Source: Candidatus Hydrogenedentota bacterium
GTDB lineage: Bacteria > Hydrogenedentota > Hydrogenedentia > Hydrogenedentales > CAITNO01
Reading direction: 5' to 3'
Assembly: GCA_903893795.1 (NCBI GenBank)
Contig: CAITNO010000016.1
Location: 1 to 64,000, forward strand
Length of the DNA: 64,000 nt
Shown here: piece after piece, positions 45,786 to 54,700 of the stretch
Numbering within the stretch: the stretch's first letter is position 1
How the letters are laid out: each line of letters starts with the position of its first letter
Translations under genes and position numbers: made by a program
Notes under the pieces: model-generated
The model's input: only the letters and a program-made list of their open reading frames with translations
Databases searched by the model: none
What the model was told of the DNA's origin: nothing

Positions 45786-45835
45786 TCCTGGCGGGTTTTA
45801 TCCGCGACGGTGTCTTCCATCAGCCCGGTCCTGTC

Positions 45836-46735
45836 CTACGCGCCAAGTCGAATCAACCGCTTGAGAAACGCGCCCCCGCGTTTGAACAGGTCGGCACAGA
45901 ACGGGAACACGCCCTTCCTGCGCGCCTGCTGGCGCGCTTGTAGGTGGATTAGCGCTTCCCGAAATTCGCGGGCGGAGAAAAAGCGCTCGTCGGGCTTTCG
46001 GGCCAATGCCCTGCGCATGAACGCTTTCGTTTCACGGGGCAGGTCAGACCGCAGGCGGGTCAGCTTTTCCCCCAGCTTGGGCGTGTGTCCTGCAAGCAGT
46101 TCGTAAAAGATGATCCCGAGCGAATACAAGTCGGCACGACGGTCCACCCTGGCGGCGTTTAGTTCCTGTTCCGGTGCCATGTAGCTCAGTTTGCCAAGAT
46201 TTGAACCCGCCACAGTCAGTCCCGCAAACCGGTCATCGAGCTTCGCCAGGCCGAAATCCAAGACCCGCACCGAACCGTCGGGCAGCACCATGATATTGTC
46301 GGGGGACAGGTCGCGGTGAATGGTTGACTTGTGGGCATAGTCGAGCACGTCGCATACCCGGCACAAAATGTCCACCGCTGTTTTCAGGTCTGCGCGTTTT
46401 TCTTCGGTCAGCCAGCAGCGCAGCGTCCTGCCGTCGACATACTCCATGGTATAGAAGAGGGTGCCGTTCCAGTTGTGCACCTCGTAAAGGTTGACAATGC
46501 CGGGATGCCTAAAACGATGGGCCAGCTTGATTTCGCGCTCGAATCGGGCAATGCTGTCGGGATTGGACATCAATTCCCTTCTCAGGGCCTTGAGCGCGAC
46601 ATCCCGTCCAAGCTCATGGTCGTGGGCAAGGAGGACCAACCCCATGCCGCCCCGGCCGAGCTGGCTGCGTATTTCATAGCGGTCTGCCACCATGGAACCT
46701 GGCGCAAACAAATCTTGATGGCGTGCATTCCTCAA
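45836..46735 (-). CDS. Soluble Ser/Thr protein kinase
   Basis: The 299-residue protein is almost only a Hanks-type kinase: YEIRSQLGRGGMGLVLLA (glycine loop), DVALKAL (lysine), FYTMEYVDGRTLRCWL, TIHRDLSPDNIMV (HRD with S replacing the more usual K at the next position), VLDFGLAKLDD (DFG) and LSYMAPEQE. The C-terminal tail is basic and short with no membrane segment. In HRDLSPDN the catalytic-loop Lys is replaced by Ser, which is unusual and may lower activity. It converges on the kinase-FGE gene with 50 bases between them, so the two may share substrates. Confidence 0.87.
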   Translation of the reverse strand: MRNARHQDLFAPGSMVADRYEIRSQLGRGGMGLVLLAHDHELGRDVALKALRRELMSNPDSIARFEREIKLAHRFRHPGIVNLYEVHNWNGTLFYTMEYVDGRTLRCWLTEEKRADLKTAVDILCRVCDVLDYAHKSTIHRDLSPDNIMVLPDGSVRVLDFGLAKLDDRFAGLTVAGSNLGKLSYMAPEQELNAARVDRRADLYSLGIIFYELLAGHTPKLGEKLTRLRSDLPRETKAFMRRALARKPDERFFSAREFREALIHLQARQQARRKGVFPFCADLFKRGGAFLKRLIRLGA

Positions 46736-47022
46736 CCGGCCACTCCTTTATCCTGAGCCGCTCCGCGTCCCAAAGGACGTGGCTGCATGATTATACCGTT
46801 TGTCCCCCTGATTGCGCGCAAGACCTGCCCAGTCTGCGTGGCTCATGGGATTCATGGAAGGAACGAGAAGAAGGCATGGCAGAATTCCCCTGCACTTGAT
46901 GGAACGCCCATCCCGGTTCCTCCGCGTGTCATCGGGAGTGCGGCCTGTGCTACATTTGGGGAGGCGCGCCCGCGGGCCATTGGGTCTGTGGCGCGATGAA
47001 ACCCAGGAGGTGCATTTTTCCC

Positions 47023-48891
47023 ATGTCGCTGGTGTTGCTGCTGGCCGCGGCGGCCGCTTTGGGCCGCCTTGCCGGACGGGTGCTGCCGATGGGCGCAGGC
47101 GTCGAGGGCTGGGTGTTCCGGCTGTCGGCCGGCCTGTCCGGTTGCGCCGTGCTGGTCCTTGCGCTGGGCTTGCACTCCTTGTTGGCGGCACAGGCGGCGC
47201 TGTTCGTTATGGTTCTTGCCGGTTTGGCGGGCGAGGCGGCCGGTTGGGCTTATGATCGTCCGGTGGGTCACAGCGCCCGTGGAACCGTGCCCCCCCCCGA
47301 ATCGGAACAGGCGCCCGGCGCGCGTCCGGGGTTCTTTGAATGGGCCTGTTTTGCGGTCGTGGCTTTGGGGCTGGCGATGGCGTTCTTTGCGGCCTGGGCA
47401 CCAGCCTCCGACCCGGCCTCGACCGGCGGCCCCCTGCTGCTGGCCAAAGGGCATTCCCAGGCGGGCAACCTGAAGTTCCTGACCCACCTGCCCGGCGCGG
47501 GCGCCCCCCCATTGATGACGGCACTCTATGCGGCCGCCTTTTTCGGCAGCGGGGAAAGACCCGCCGTGCTGCTGGCATGGGTGATGGCCCTGCTGGCCTG
47601 CGGGGCAGCCTGCGTCCTGGGACGACGCATCGCCGGCCCAAAGGCGGGCGCGGCTGCGGCTGCTGTTCTGGTGTGCATGCCGGTGTTCTTTGACCAGGCC
47701 TCGACAGCCTCCACGGGTTTGGTGCAGGCGCTGTTTGTCCTGGCAGCCCTGTCGGCCCTGCTGGCCTGGATGGACGAGGGCGGACCCGGGCGCCTTGCCT
47801 TGGCGGGATGGATGGCCGGGTCGGCGGTGGGCGTGGGTTACGCCTGCGTCCCCTTTGTGCTGCTGCTGCCCGTCGTGGCGCTTTTTGGAGTCGGCGCGGG
47901 ACTGGAGGATGCGGCACGGGGGGCGCGCCTGCGCGGCGCGCTCGGTCTCGCGCTCGCCATGGCGGTGGGTGCGTCGCCCTTTCTGCTGAGAACATGGCTG
48001 GTCACGGGCGATCCCGTTTATCCCTGGTTTCAGGCGCTTTTTCCCGCGAAGGTGCAGGTTCATCCCTTCGTGGCCACCATGACGGCCGACCCCGCCTTTG
48101 CGCGGGACGGATTCCACTGGGCGGAGTTCTTGCGCTATCCCTGGGATGTCATCATGCGGCCGCTCCGCTTCGGCGGCTGGGTGAAATCGCCGGGCGGCAT
48201 GTTGCTGGCGCTGGGCATTCCGGGACTCCTGTATGGAGGCCGCCGCGCGGCCATGGCCGCGCTGCCAGCCATTGTGTGCGGGGCAGTGCTGTGGTTTACC
48301 CAGCGGGGCGCACTGCCCGCGCTGCCCGGTTTTGCCCTCATGACCGCAGTCTGCGGTGTCGCCGTGGTGCGTTTGCCCCGGTGGCGCGGCGCGGTGGCGG
48401 TGGCGCTGCTGGCGGGATGCCTCTTTGGACTGGGCCTTCATGTCGTGCACTTTCGCGACCAAATTCCGGTGCTGCTCGGCCGGGAGACGCGCGAGTCCTA
48501 CCTGTCGCGGCGTGTGCCGCGTTATGGAGTCTGGACCAGCCTGAACACGCGAGCGGCGCGGGTGCCCGGTGCGCGGGTGCTGGTGCTCGACGACGGCGCC
48601 TACTTTGCCGAGGTGCCGGTCTATGCCAATCGGGACGGTCTGCGGGTCGTGGCGCAGATGCCCGGGGGGGAGCAGTTAAAGTGGCTCCAAGGGCGGCAAG
48701 TGGGGCTGATTGTCATGCCCGACGACCTGTTGCGGGAAGATTCACCGCTTGCGCCCGACGTGCGCGCCCTGGCGCTCTTCTGGAAGTCGAACACGGCCAC
48801 CTTCCCCCCGGTCGAACACATTGACCTGTCCCGGGTGGGTGCGGAAGGGGTCGAGCGGGTGGACGTGCTGGCCTTCACGCCCATCCCGTAA
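47023..48891 (+). CDS. Polytopic GT39/ArnT-like glycosyltransferase-type membrane protein
   Basis: The 622-residue protein has about 11-13 membrane segments in its first 450 residues, starting with LVLLLAAAAALGRLAGRVLP. Family cues of GT39/PMT-like enzymes are weak but present: an extracytoplasmic loop after segment 5 with ASDPASTGGPLLLAKGHSQAG followed by LPGAGAPPLMTALYAAAFFG. The C-terminal ~170 residues are soluble, with PGARVLVLDDGAYFAEVPVYANRDGL. AGGAGG at 47005-47010 supports the ATG at 47023 over 46996. It might transfer a sugar from a polyprenyl donor; the acceptor is unknown. Confidence 0.65.
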   Translation: MSLVLLLAAAAALGRLAGRVLPMGAGVEGWVFRLSAGLSGCAVLVLALGLHSLLAAQAALFVMVLAGLAGEAAGWAYDRPVGHSARGTVPPPESEQAPGARPGFFEWACFAVVALGLAMAFFAAWAPASDPASTGGPLLLAKGHSQAGNLKFLTHLPGAGAPPLMTALYAAAFFGSGERPAVLLAWVMALLACGAACVLGRRIAGPKAGAAAAAVLVCMPVFFDQASTASTGLVQALFVLAALSALLAWMDEGGPGRLALAGWMAGSAVGVGYACVPFVLLLPVVALFGVGAGLEDAARGARLRGALGLALAMAVGASPFLLRTWLVTGDPVYPWFQALFPAKVQVHPFVATMTADPAFARDGFHWAEFLRYPWDVIMRPLRFGGWVKSPGGMLLALGIPGLLYGGRRAAMAALPAIVCGAVLWFTQRGALPALPGFALMTAVCGVAVVRLPRWRGAVAVALLAGCLFGLGLHVVHFRDQIPVLLGRETRESYLSRRVPRYGVWTSLNTRAARVPGARVLVLDDGAYFAEVPVYANRDGLRVVAQMPGGEQLKWLQGRQVGLIVMPDDLLREDSPLAPDVRALALFWKSNTATFPPVEHIDLSRVGAEGVERVDVLAFTPIP

Positions 48892-48921
48892 GGCGTTCAG
48901 AAATCAATCGGCGCGGACACT

Positions 48922-48956
48922 TTTTGAGTGCGGCGGCCATGCCACCGCACTCAAAA
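48922..48956. terminator. Bidirectional terminator between convergent genes
   Basis: TTTTGAGTGCGG (48922-48933) pairs perfectly with CCGCACTCAAAA (48945-48956) around an 11-base loop. The A/T-rich ends provide a T-run on either strand, and the element lies between the convergent GT39-like gene and GH127 gene. Confidence 0.75.
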
Positions 48957-48972
48957 GAAGGCCGTCTCGCCT

Positions 48973-51756
48973 CTACTTCAGTTCCGCCATTTTCGCGATC
49001 TCTTCCGCACTGACCGCCTGGCGCAGGAAGACCACACCGCTGAGCGCGCCCTGAAAACCCTCAATGTCGCCGAACTTCGGATTGCAGCCGATGCCAATGA
49101 CCTTGGGGTCGGAGGCGAGCATTTCGGGCGCGGCCACGGAGGCCGTCTCTTTGCCGTTGACATAGAGGCGGAAGGATTTGCCGTCTTTCACCAGCGCCAC
49201 GTGGGTCCACTTGCCTTCGGCCACAGGCACGCCGGGGGTCTGGCATCCGCCGCCGGGCTGCTCGATGCGGGCCACCAGTTCGTCGCCCTGCACGGCAATG
49301 CGCAGCGCGTCGTTCATGCTCGTGTACCAGGCGGACGCGATTTCATGCCAGCGCTTGTCAGCGGCATCGACGTTTTCCGCGCGAAACCATCCGGCGAAGG
49401 TGTAGGCCCGCAGGGGGAAACCGGGGGTCTCGTAGACGAGCTTTGAACTGGTGCCGTTGAATGCGATTGCGCTCTTCTCATTGCCGTCCGGACCCGCTGT
49501 CGGAGCGAGGTCGCGTTCTTCGGCGACCTTGCCCTCCTGCGGCGCCGGGATGCCGTGCAACGGGGCGCGCAGCACGGCGCCCTTGGTGCGGCTGGGCTGC
49601 GCCGGGTCGATGGTGAACGCGCGCGGCCCGTCGGAGTTTTGGATTTCCTGGCCGTCCTCGCGCGCCGTCACCTGCCAATAATAGGATTTGTCTCCGCTGG
49701 GAGGCATCTTGTTCAGCACGGCATGGGCATCTTTGACTGGGCCGACATGGTTGACGACCTCTTTCATGTCCTTGTCGAGGGCGATGGACAGGTCATATTC
49801 CGTGCCTTCGGGCAGGGTGCCCCAGGAGAAGCTGAGGTCTTCCGGGGACAACCGCGCGTTCGGCTCGGGCATTTCCAGATTGAACGGTGCGGCGGGCGCG
49901 TTGCGCACGGGCAGCCAGCTCTCGTAGCGGGTGCCGTTTGCGCCCGCGGTGGCGAAATCCACCAGTATGACGGCTCTGCCGTCGGGCGCCGCGGCATGCA
50001 GGGCGGTGATGGGCTCCCACGGACCCACGCCCGGCGTAACCGGCTCTAACTTCAGGGTGGCAAGGTCGAGTTCGGGGATGTCGGCCGGGTCGAAATCATT
50101 GTACATCTGGTCGTAGGTGAGCAGGATGGGCCCCCGGTACAGGGAGGTCTTCCAGTCGACATGCCCGTCACCGCGCAGGGCGCGCACACTCATGTCGAAA
50201 TCAACCGCGATAATGTCGCCGTCTTTCCATTCACGGCCGATTTTCAGATAGGCGCCCGGTTGGACGTTTTCCACGGTCTCGCCATTCACGACCACCCGCG
50301 TCTCTTTAGACCAGCCGGGGATGCGAAGGAACAGCGACGTGTTCTTGGAGCTGCCGGGATGCACCGTGACCCGTAGCGAACCCTCTTTGGGGAAAGCTCC
50401 CGCCTGTTCGAAGCGCCAGACCGCGCCGTCGTCCAGTTTGGCCTCCGTGGTGCCGGGACCGAAGAAGTTGAGGTAGAGCCCTTCGGCTGAGAGATTGCCG
50501 CGCTCCGCTCGCAATGACGGCGGCCGACCGGCGAGCACCGCCCATTCGCTGAGCATGGCCAGGCCGCGCGGGCCGTTGACGGAGCAGCAGTTGAGTTCAG
50601 GCGTTCCGGGGCGTGCCTGGAAGACAATGGCATGCGCCGAAGCGAGGCGTTTGCCCGACATGGGCGTGTCATAGGTGCACCAGCGGCCGCTGGGATGCTC
50701 ATAGCCGAGCACGGCGTTCCAGGTGGCCAGTTCGAGCGCGTCGGCCACGGCGGGGTCGCCGGTGAGTTTGAGCGTTTCGATGCTGTAGGCGATCCACGCC
50801 ACGGTGCAGCAGGTTTCGATGGAACCGGGCATGAAGGGGTTGCCTGTGGCCTGCTCATTGGTGGAGAAACTGCCCGTGTTGTGCACATCGTTGCGGCGGA
50901 TGCTGCCCCACCAGTGCGCCAGCGCGTCGCGGTACTGGTCCTCGCCGGTAATGCGGTACAACTCGGCCAGTCCCAGCATGGGGTGGAGGCTTTCCCAGCG
51001 CGGCTTGGGCGTCAGGTAATACTCAACACCCGTCTTGGCCAGACGCAGGTAATCGCCTGAAGGCGGCTTTTCCCAGTCCTTTTCTATCTCGCGCATCATG
51101 CGCAGGTATTCGGGCTTGCCCGTTTCGCGGTAGAGCAGGCCCAGCGCATGGATGACCGCCATGTTCATCTCGGCCGACCCGGCGTCATAGATGCGCTTGC
51201 CCGTGTCGAGATAGACCTTGCAAATGAGGTCGGCCGCCCGCGTCGCGGCATCCAAAGCGGCCTTGTCGCCCGTGTCCTTATACCAGGTATAGAGCGCGAG
51301 CATGGCGTGGTAGTGGCCCCATAGGTCCCAGTTGCCCAGCAGCCGTTCCTCTTTCTTGAACGGCCCCAGATAGCCGTCGTCGGCCTGGGTGGAGAGGAAA
51401 TCCTTGATGGTGGCGCGGACGACGGCATCCAGTTTGGGATCATCGTCGAGGCGGCGCATCATCACGGCCGAGGTCAGGTACTTGCCAATGAATTCACCCG
51501 CCCAGGGCATGGGGTCCTCATAGGGCGGCTTGCGGTCGCGCAGCCGCATCATCTCGACCATGCCGGGGTTCACCTCCGGCGCCGTCAGCAGCCATTGCGC
51601 GACGATGTTCTTCACATAGCGCCCCATGACCCCCTCGGGGCGCATCGTTACTGCGGGCCGCGTCAGCTCCTGCGGCGCCGCCGCAGCCGTGCCTCCCTGC
51701 GTTCCGCCCACAGCCGTCAGCAAACACAAGCCCAGTCCCGCCATGCCCATTAACAT
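48973..51756 (-). CDS. Exported GH127 (DUF1680) glycoside hydrolase with C-terminal LamG-like domain
   Basis: From ATG 51756, behind GGAGG, the 927-residue product has a signal peptide (MAGLGLCLLTAVGGTQGGTAAAA). The GH127 barrel covers about residues 30-640, with the zinc/nucleophile ligands in SIETCCTVAWIAY (~310) and ELNCCSVNGPRGLAML (~388), as in beta-L-arabinofuranosidases HypBA1. An Fn3-like stretch (EGTEYDLSIALDKDMKEV) and a LamG/concanavalin-like domain (TFAGWFRAENVD; THVALVKDGKSFRLYVNGKE) complete it. It likely removes beta-L-arabinofuranose from plant-type glycans. Residues near 412-422 (PSLRAERGNLS) come from an inserted palindromic repeat. Confidence 0.9.
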   Translation of the reverse strand: MLMGMAGLGLCLLTAVGGTQGGTAAAAPQELTRPAVTMRPEGVMGRYVKNIVAQWLLTAPEVNPGMVEMMRLRDRKPPYEDPMPWAGEFIGKYLTSAVMMRRLDDDPKLDAVVRATIKDFLSTQADDGYLGPFKKEERLLGNWDLWGHYHAMLALYTWYKDTGDKAALDAATRAADLICKVYLDTGKRIYDAGSAEMNMAVIHALGLLYRETGKPEYLRMMREIEKDWEKPPSGDYLRLAKTGVEYYLTPKPRWESLHPMLGLAELYRITGEDQYRDALAHWWGSIRRNDVHNTGSFSTNEQATGNPFMPGSIETCCTVAWIAYSIETLKLTGDPAVADALELATWNAVLGYEHPSGRWCTYDTPMSGKRLASAHAIVFQARPGTPELNCCSVNGPRGLAMLSEWAVLAGRPPSLRAERGNLSAEGLYLNFFGPGTTEAKLDDGAVWRFEQAGAFPKEGSLRVTVHPGSSKNTSLFLRIPGWSKETRVVVNGETVENVQPGAYLKIGREWKDGDIIAVDFDMSVRALRGDGHVDWKTSLYRGPILLTYDQMYNDFDPADIPELDLATLKLEPVTPGVGPWEPITALHAAAPDGRAVILVDFATAGANGTRYESWLPVRNAPAAPFNLEMPEPNARLSPEDLSFSWGTLPEGTEYDLSIALDKDMKEVVNHVGPVKDAHAVLNKMPPSGDKSYYWQVTAREDGQEIQNSDGPRAFTIDPAQPSRTKGAVLRAPLHGIPAPQEGKVAEERDLAPTAGPDGNEKSAIAFNGTSSKLVYETPGFPLRAYTFAGWFRAENVDAADKRWHEIASAWYTSMNDALRIAVQGDELVARIEQPGGGCQTPGVPVAEGKWTHVALVKDGKSFRLYVNGKETASVAAPEMLASDPKVIGIGCNPKFGDIEGFQGALSGVVFLRQAVSAEEIAKMAELK
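50491..50520. repeat. REP-like element inserted in the GH127 coding sequence
   Basis: The minus-strand sequence CCGTCATTGCGAGCGGAGCG, followed by CGGCAATCTC, belongs to a dispersed palindromic family. A near-relative with both arms lies at 62685-62765. It is 30 bases, a multiple of three, and is translated as PSLRAERGNLS within GH127, just after WAVLAGR. Confidence 0.7.
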
Positions 51757-52288
51757 AGACCAATCCTCCGCCGCGCAGGAACGCGAAACCCTTTCGCCAT
51801 CCGCGCTGCTGGTTGAATATAGCACCCGGCCGGGTTACGGGCCAATCCCGTAGTGGTCGGCAATACCCACGCATACGCAACAGGGCGATGAAATGGCCAG
51901 AGGACAGAAATGCGGGCGCTTATGGCCATTGAAAAAAGTATCAGGATTTTCTACGCATGTTTTTTCACGCCTCGACGCGTAAAATCCAGTGTCTGTCTCA
52001 ATAGGTTGTCAAGGCGGCTGTGGGAAGTCTTCGCGCGGACTTTAGCGCAATAATTCCTCATTAATCGCAGACTTGACGTTTGCCTAAAATGCGAGTAAAC
52101 TGCGAAAAGCTCCCTGAAGGCTCTGCCTTGGACGGCAAGGGAAAGATGCCGCTTGCGGCGTTCGATGAATGATTCAATAGCGAAGAATAGGTCGAAGTTT
52201 TGGCTTGTTTTGTTTAATGACCGTTAGGTAAAGGACCTGCCACGGGGCAGGTCCGTGGGACGCAACCTTGGTTAGGAGTGATGGACCC
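51757..52288. other. Divergent intergenic region between GH127 gene and fadN
   Basis: The two genes run apart from this region. The right half is AT-rich and carries the fadN promoter (52073-52101). A minus-strand promoter for GH127 was not recognised. No gene or RNA is seen; 52140-52260 is a plausible leader of the fad operon. Confidence 0.5.
52073..52101 (+). promoter_or_regulatory. Promoter of the fadN-fadA operon
   Basis: TTGACG (52073-52078) and TAAACT (52096-52101) are separated by 17 bases. This gives a leader of about 180 bases before the ATG at 52289. Confidence 0.5.
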
Positions 52289-54688
52289 ATGAGGGAAATA
52301 AAACGTGCCGCCGTACTGGGTTCCGGCGTGATGGGGGCGACGATTGCCGCCCATCTCGCGAACTGCGGAATCCCCAGCATCATGCTGGACATCGTGCCGC
52401 CCAATCTCTCCGAGGAGGAGAGGAAGGACCGGCGCAAGCGCAACGGGTTTGCGGACAAGGGCAAGGCGGGGCTTCTCAAGGCCAAGCCGGCACCGCTGTA
52501 CGTGAAGTCCAATGCGGACATGATTGAGACCGGCAATTTCGAGGACGACATGGCCCGCATCGCGGACTGTGACTGGATCATCGAGGTTGTCATGGAACGC
52601 CTGGACATCAAGCACCAGGTATTCGCGCAGGTGGCGCAGCACCGCAAGCCGGGCAGCATCGTCAGCACGAACACCAGCGGCATCCCGATCTGCGCGATCG
52701 CGGAGAAGATGCCGGAGGAAATGCGCCGCAACTTCCTGGGGACGCACTTCTTCAATCCGCCGCGCTACCTGAAGCTGCTGGAGCTGATTCCGCTCGCGGA
52801 AACGGATCCGGACGTGCTGGCGGGCATCGCCAAGTTTGGCGAGGACGTGCTCGGCAAGGGCATCGTGTACGCCAAGGACACGCCCAATTTCGTGGCAAAC
52901 CGCATCATCACCTTCGCCATGCAGTATCTGATGCACGAGTTGATCAAGTCGGAACTGACGGTGGAAGAGGTGGACGCGCTCACGGGCACGGCCATCGGCC
53001 ACGCCGGTTCGGCCACCTTCCGCACGGCCGACCTGGTCGGTCTCGACACGCTGCACAAAGTGGTGGGCAACGTGTTCAACGGCTGCCCCGACGATGAGCG
53101 GCACGACCTGATGGAAGGCCCCGAATGGTTCACCAAGATGGTCGAAAAGGGCCTCTTCGGCGACAAGTCGGGTTCGGGCTTCTACAAGCGCACTAAGGAA
53201 AAAGACGAGAAAGGCAAGAACATCATTCTTGCCTACGACCCGGTGGCGGGCGACTACCGCGCACCGATGAAGGCCAAGTTTGGCTGCACGGGCGCAGTGC
53301 GCAACGTGGAGAAGCTGGAAGACAAAATCCGCGTCATGCACCTGAGCGACGACAAGGGCTCGAAGGCCCTGTTCTCGTTCTTCGCCAATCTGGCGCAGTA
53401 CGCCGGCAACCGCATCCCTGAAATTTCCGACGACATCGTCAACATCGACAATGCCTGCAAGTGGGGATTTGCCTGGGAGAAGGGCATCTTCGAGACCTGG
53501 GACATCCTGGGCTTCGAGGCGGTGTGCGAGCGCATGGCCGCCGAGGGTGTGGCGCTGCCGCCGGTGGCGGAGGCGCTCAAGGCCGCGGGCGGCACCTCCT
53601 TCTACAAGGTGGAAAACGGTAAGGACGTGTTCTTCGACCTGGCGTCGAAGTCCTACAAGCCGGTGCCGGTGAATCCGCGCGAACTGAAGCTGATCAACGT
53701 CAAGACCGACAGCACCAAGATCGTGAAGGCGCTGGACGACGCCAGCCTGATCGACCTGGGCGACGGCGTCGTGTGCGCCGAGTTCCACTGCAAGATGAAC
53801 GCGATCGGTCCGGACATCATGACCGTCCTCAGCCTGGGTGTCGACCTGCTTGACGAGGGCAAATTCGAGGGCATGGTCGTGGGCAACCAGGGTCCGCACT
53901 TCAGCGCGGGCGCAAACCTGATGCTCGTGCTGGGCGCCGCCATGCAGAGCGACTGGGCCTCCATCGAGCACATGATCCGCTCGCTGCAGGGCATCGGCAC
54001 GCGCATGAAGTACTGCGGCAAGCCGATTGTCGGCGCGCCGCACCACTACACCTTCGGCGGCGGCGTCGAGGTGAACATGCATTGCGACAAGGTCGTCCTT
54101 GCGGGCGAGACCTACGCCGGCCTCGTCGAGGTGGGTGTGGGCGTGATTCCGGCCGGCGGCGGCACCAAGGAGCTGCTGGTCCGCGCGCTGGAGAATATCC
54201 CGTCGAATGTGGCGGCCGATCCGCTTCCGTTCATCCGCCGCGCCTTTGAAAACATCGCCACGGCCAAGGTGGGCACGAGCGCCGCCGAGGTCATCGAGCT
54301 GGGCTACTTCCGGGCGACGGACATCGTCCTGCCGAACTTCGACCACCAGATTCAGCGCGCCAAGGATGTGTGCCTGGGCCTGGCCAAGGCCGGTTACACG
54401 GCGCCGCGCCCGCCGCGCCTTGTCGCGATTGGCGAGTCGGGCAAGGCCATGTTCCGCGCGGGTGTGTGGGGCATGAACCAGGCCGGTTTCGCCAGCGAGC
54501 ACGACATGCTGATCGCCGGCCACGTCGCGAACATTCTGTGCGGCGGCGACCGCATCCAGGGCACGCCGATGACCGAGCAGGACGCATTGGATCTTGAGTG
54601 TGAGGCGTTCTTGAGCCTCTGCGGTACTGAAAAGACCCAGGCCCGCATCCAGAACATGCTTGCCACCGGCAAGCCGCTGCGCAACTAA
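52289..54688 (+). CDS. fadN: 3-hydroxyacyl-CoA dehydrogenase / enoyl-CoA hydratase, FadN type
   Basis: The 799-residue protein has the dehydrogenase first: AAVLGSGVMGATIAAHLANCG at residue 9, then SIVSTNTSGIPI, RNFLGTHFFNPPRYLKLLELIP and DTPNFVANRI. A second half from about 470 carries a crotonase domain (FHCKMNAIGPDIMTVLSLG; NQGPHFSAGANLMLVLGAA; EVGVGVIPAGGGTKEL). This order, dehydrogenase before hydratase, is that of B. subtilis FadN rather than E. coli FadB. It performs the second and third steps of beta-oxidation. TAGGAG 8 bases before the ATG sets the start. fadA follows 12 bases downstream. Confidence 0.92.
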   Translation: MREIKRAAVLGSGVMGATIAAHLANCGIPSIMLDIVPPNLSEEERKDRRKRNGFADKGKAGLLKAKPAPLYVKSNADMIETGNFEDDMARIADCDWIIEVVMERLDIKHQVFAQVAQHRKPGSIVSTNTSGIPICAIAEKMPEEMRRNFLGTHFFNPPRYLKLLELIPLAETDPDVLAGIAKFGEDVLGKGIVYAKDTPNFVANRIITFAMQYLMHELIKSELTVEEVDALTGTAIGHAGSATFRTADLVGLDTLHKVVGNVFNGCPDDERHDLMEGPEWFTKMVEKGLFGDKSGSGFYKRTKEKDEKGKNIILAYDPVAGDYRAPMKAKFGCTGAVRNVEKLEDKIRVMHLSDDKGSKALFSFFANLAQYAGNRIPEISDDIVNIDNACKWGFAWEKGIFETWDILGFEAVCERMAAEGVALPPVAEALKAAGGTSFYKVENGKDVFFDLASKSYKPVPVNPRELKLINVKTDSTKIVKALDDASLIDLGDGVVCAEFHCKMNAIGPDIMTVLSLGVDLLDEGKFEGMVVGNQGPHFSAGANLMLVLGAAMQSDWASIEHMIRSLQGIGTRMKYCGKPIVGAPHHYTFGGGVEVNMHCDKVVLAGETYAGLVEVGVGVIPAGGGTKELLVRALENIPSNVAADPLPFIRRAFENIATAKVGTSAAEVIELGYFRATDIVLPNFDHQIQRAKDVCLGLAKAGYTAPRPPRLVAIGESGKAMFRAGVWGMNQAGFASEHDMLIAGHVANILCGGDRIQGTPMTEQDALDLECEAFLSLCGTEKTQARIQNMLATGKPLRN

Positions 54689-54700
54689 GGGAGAATCAAA

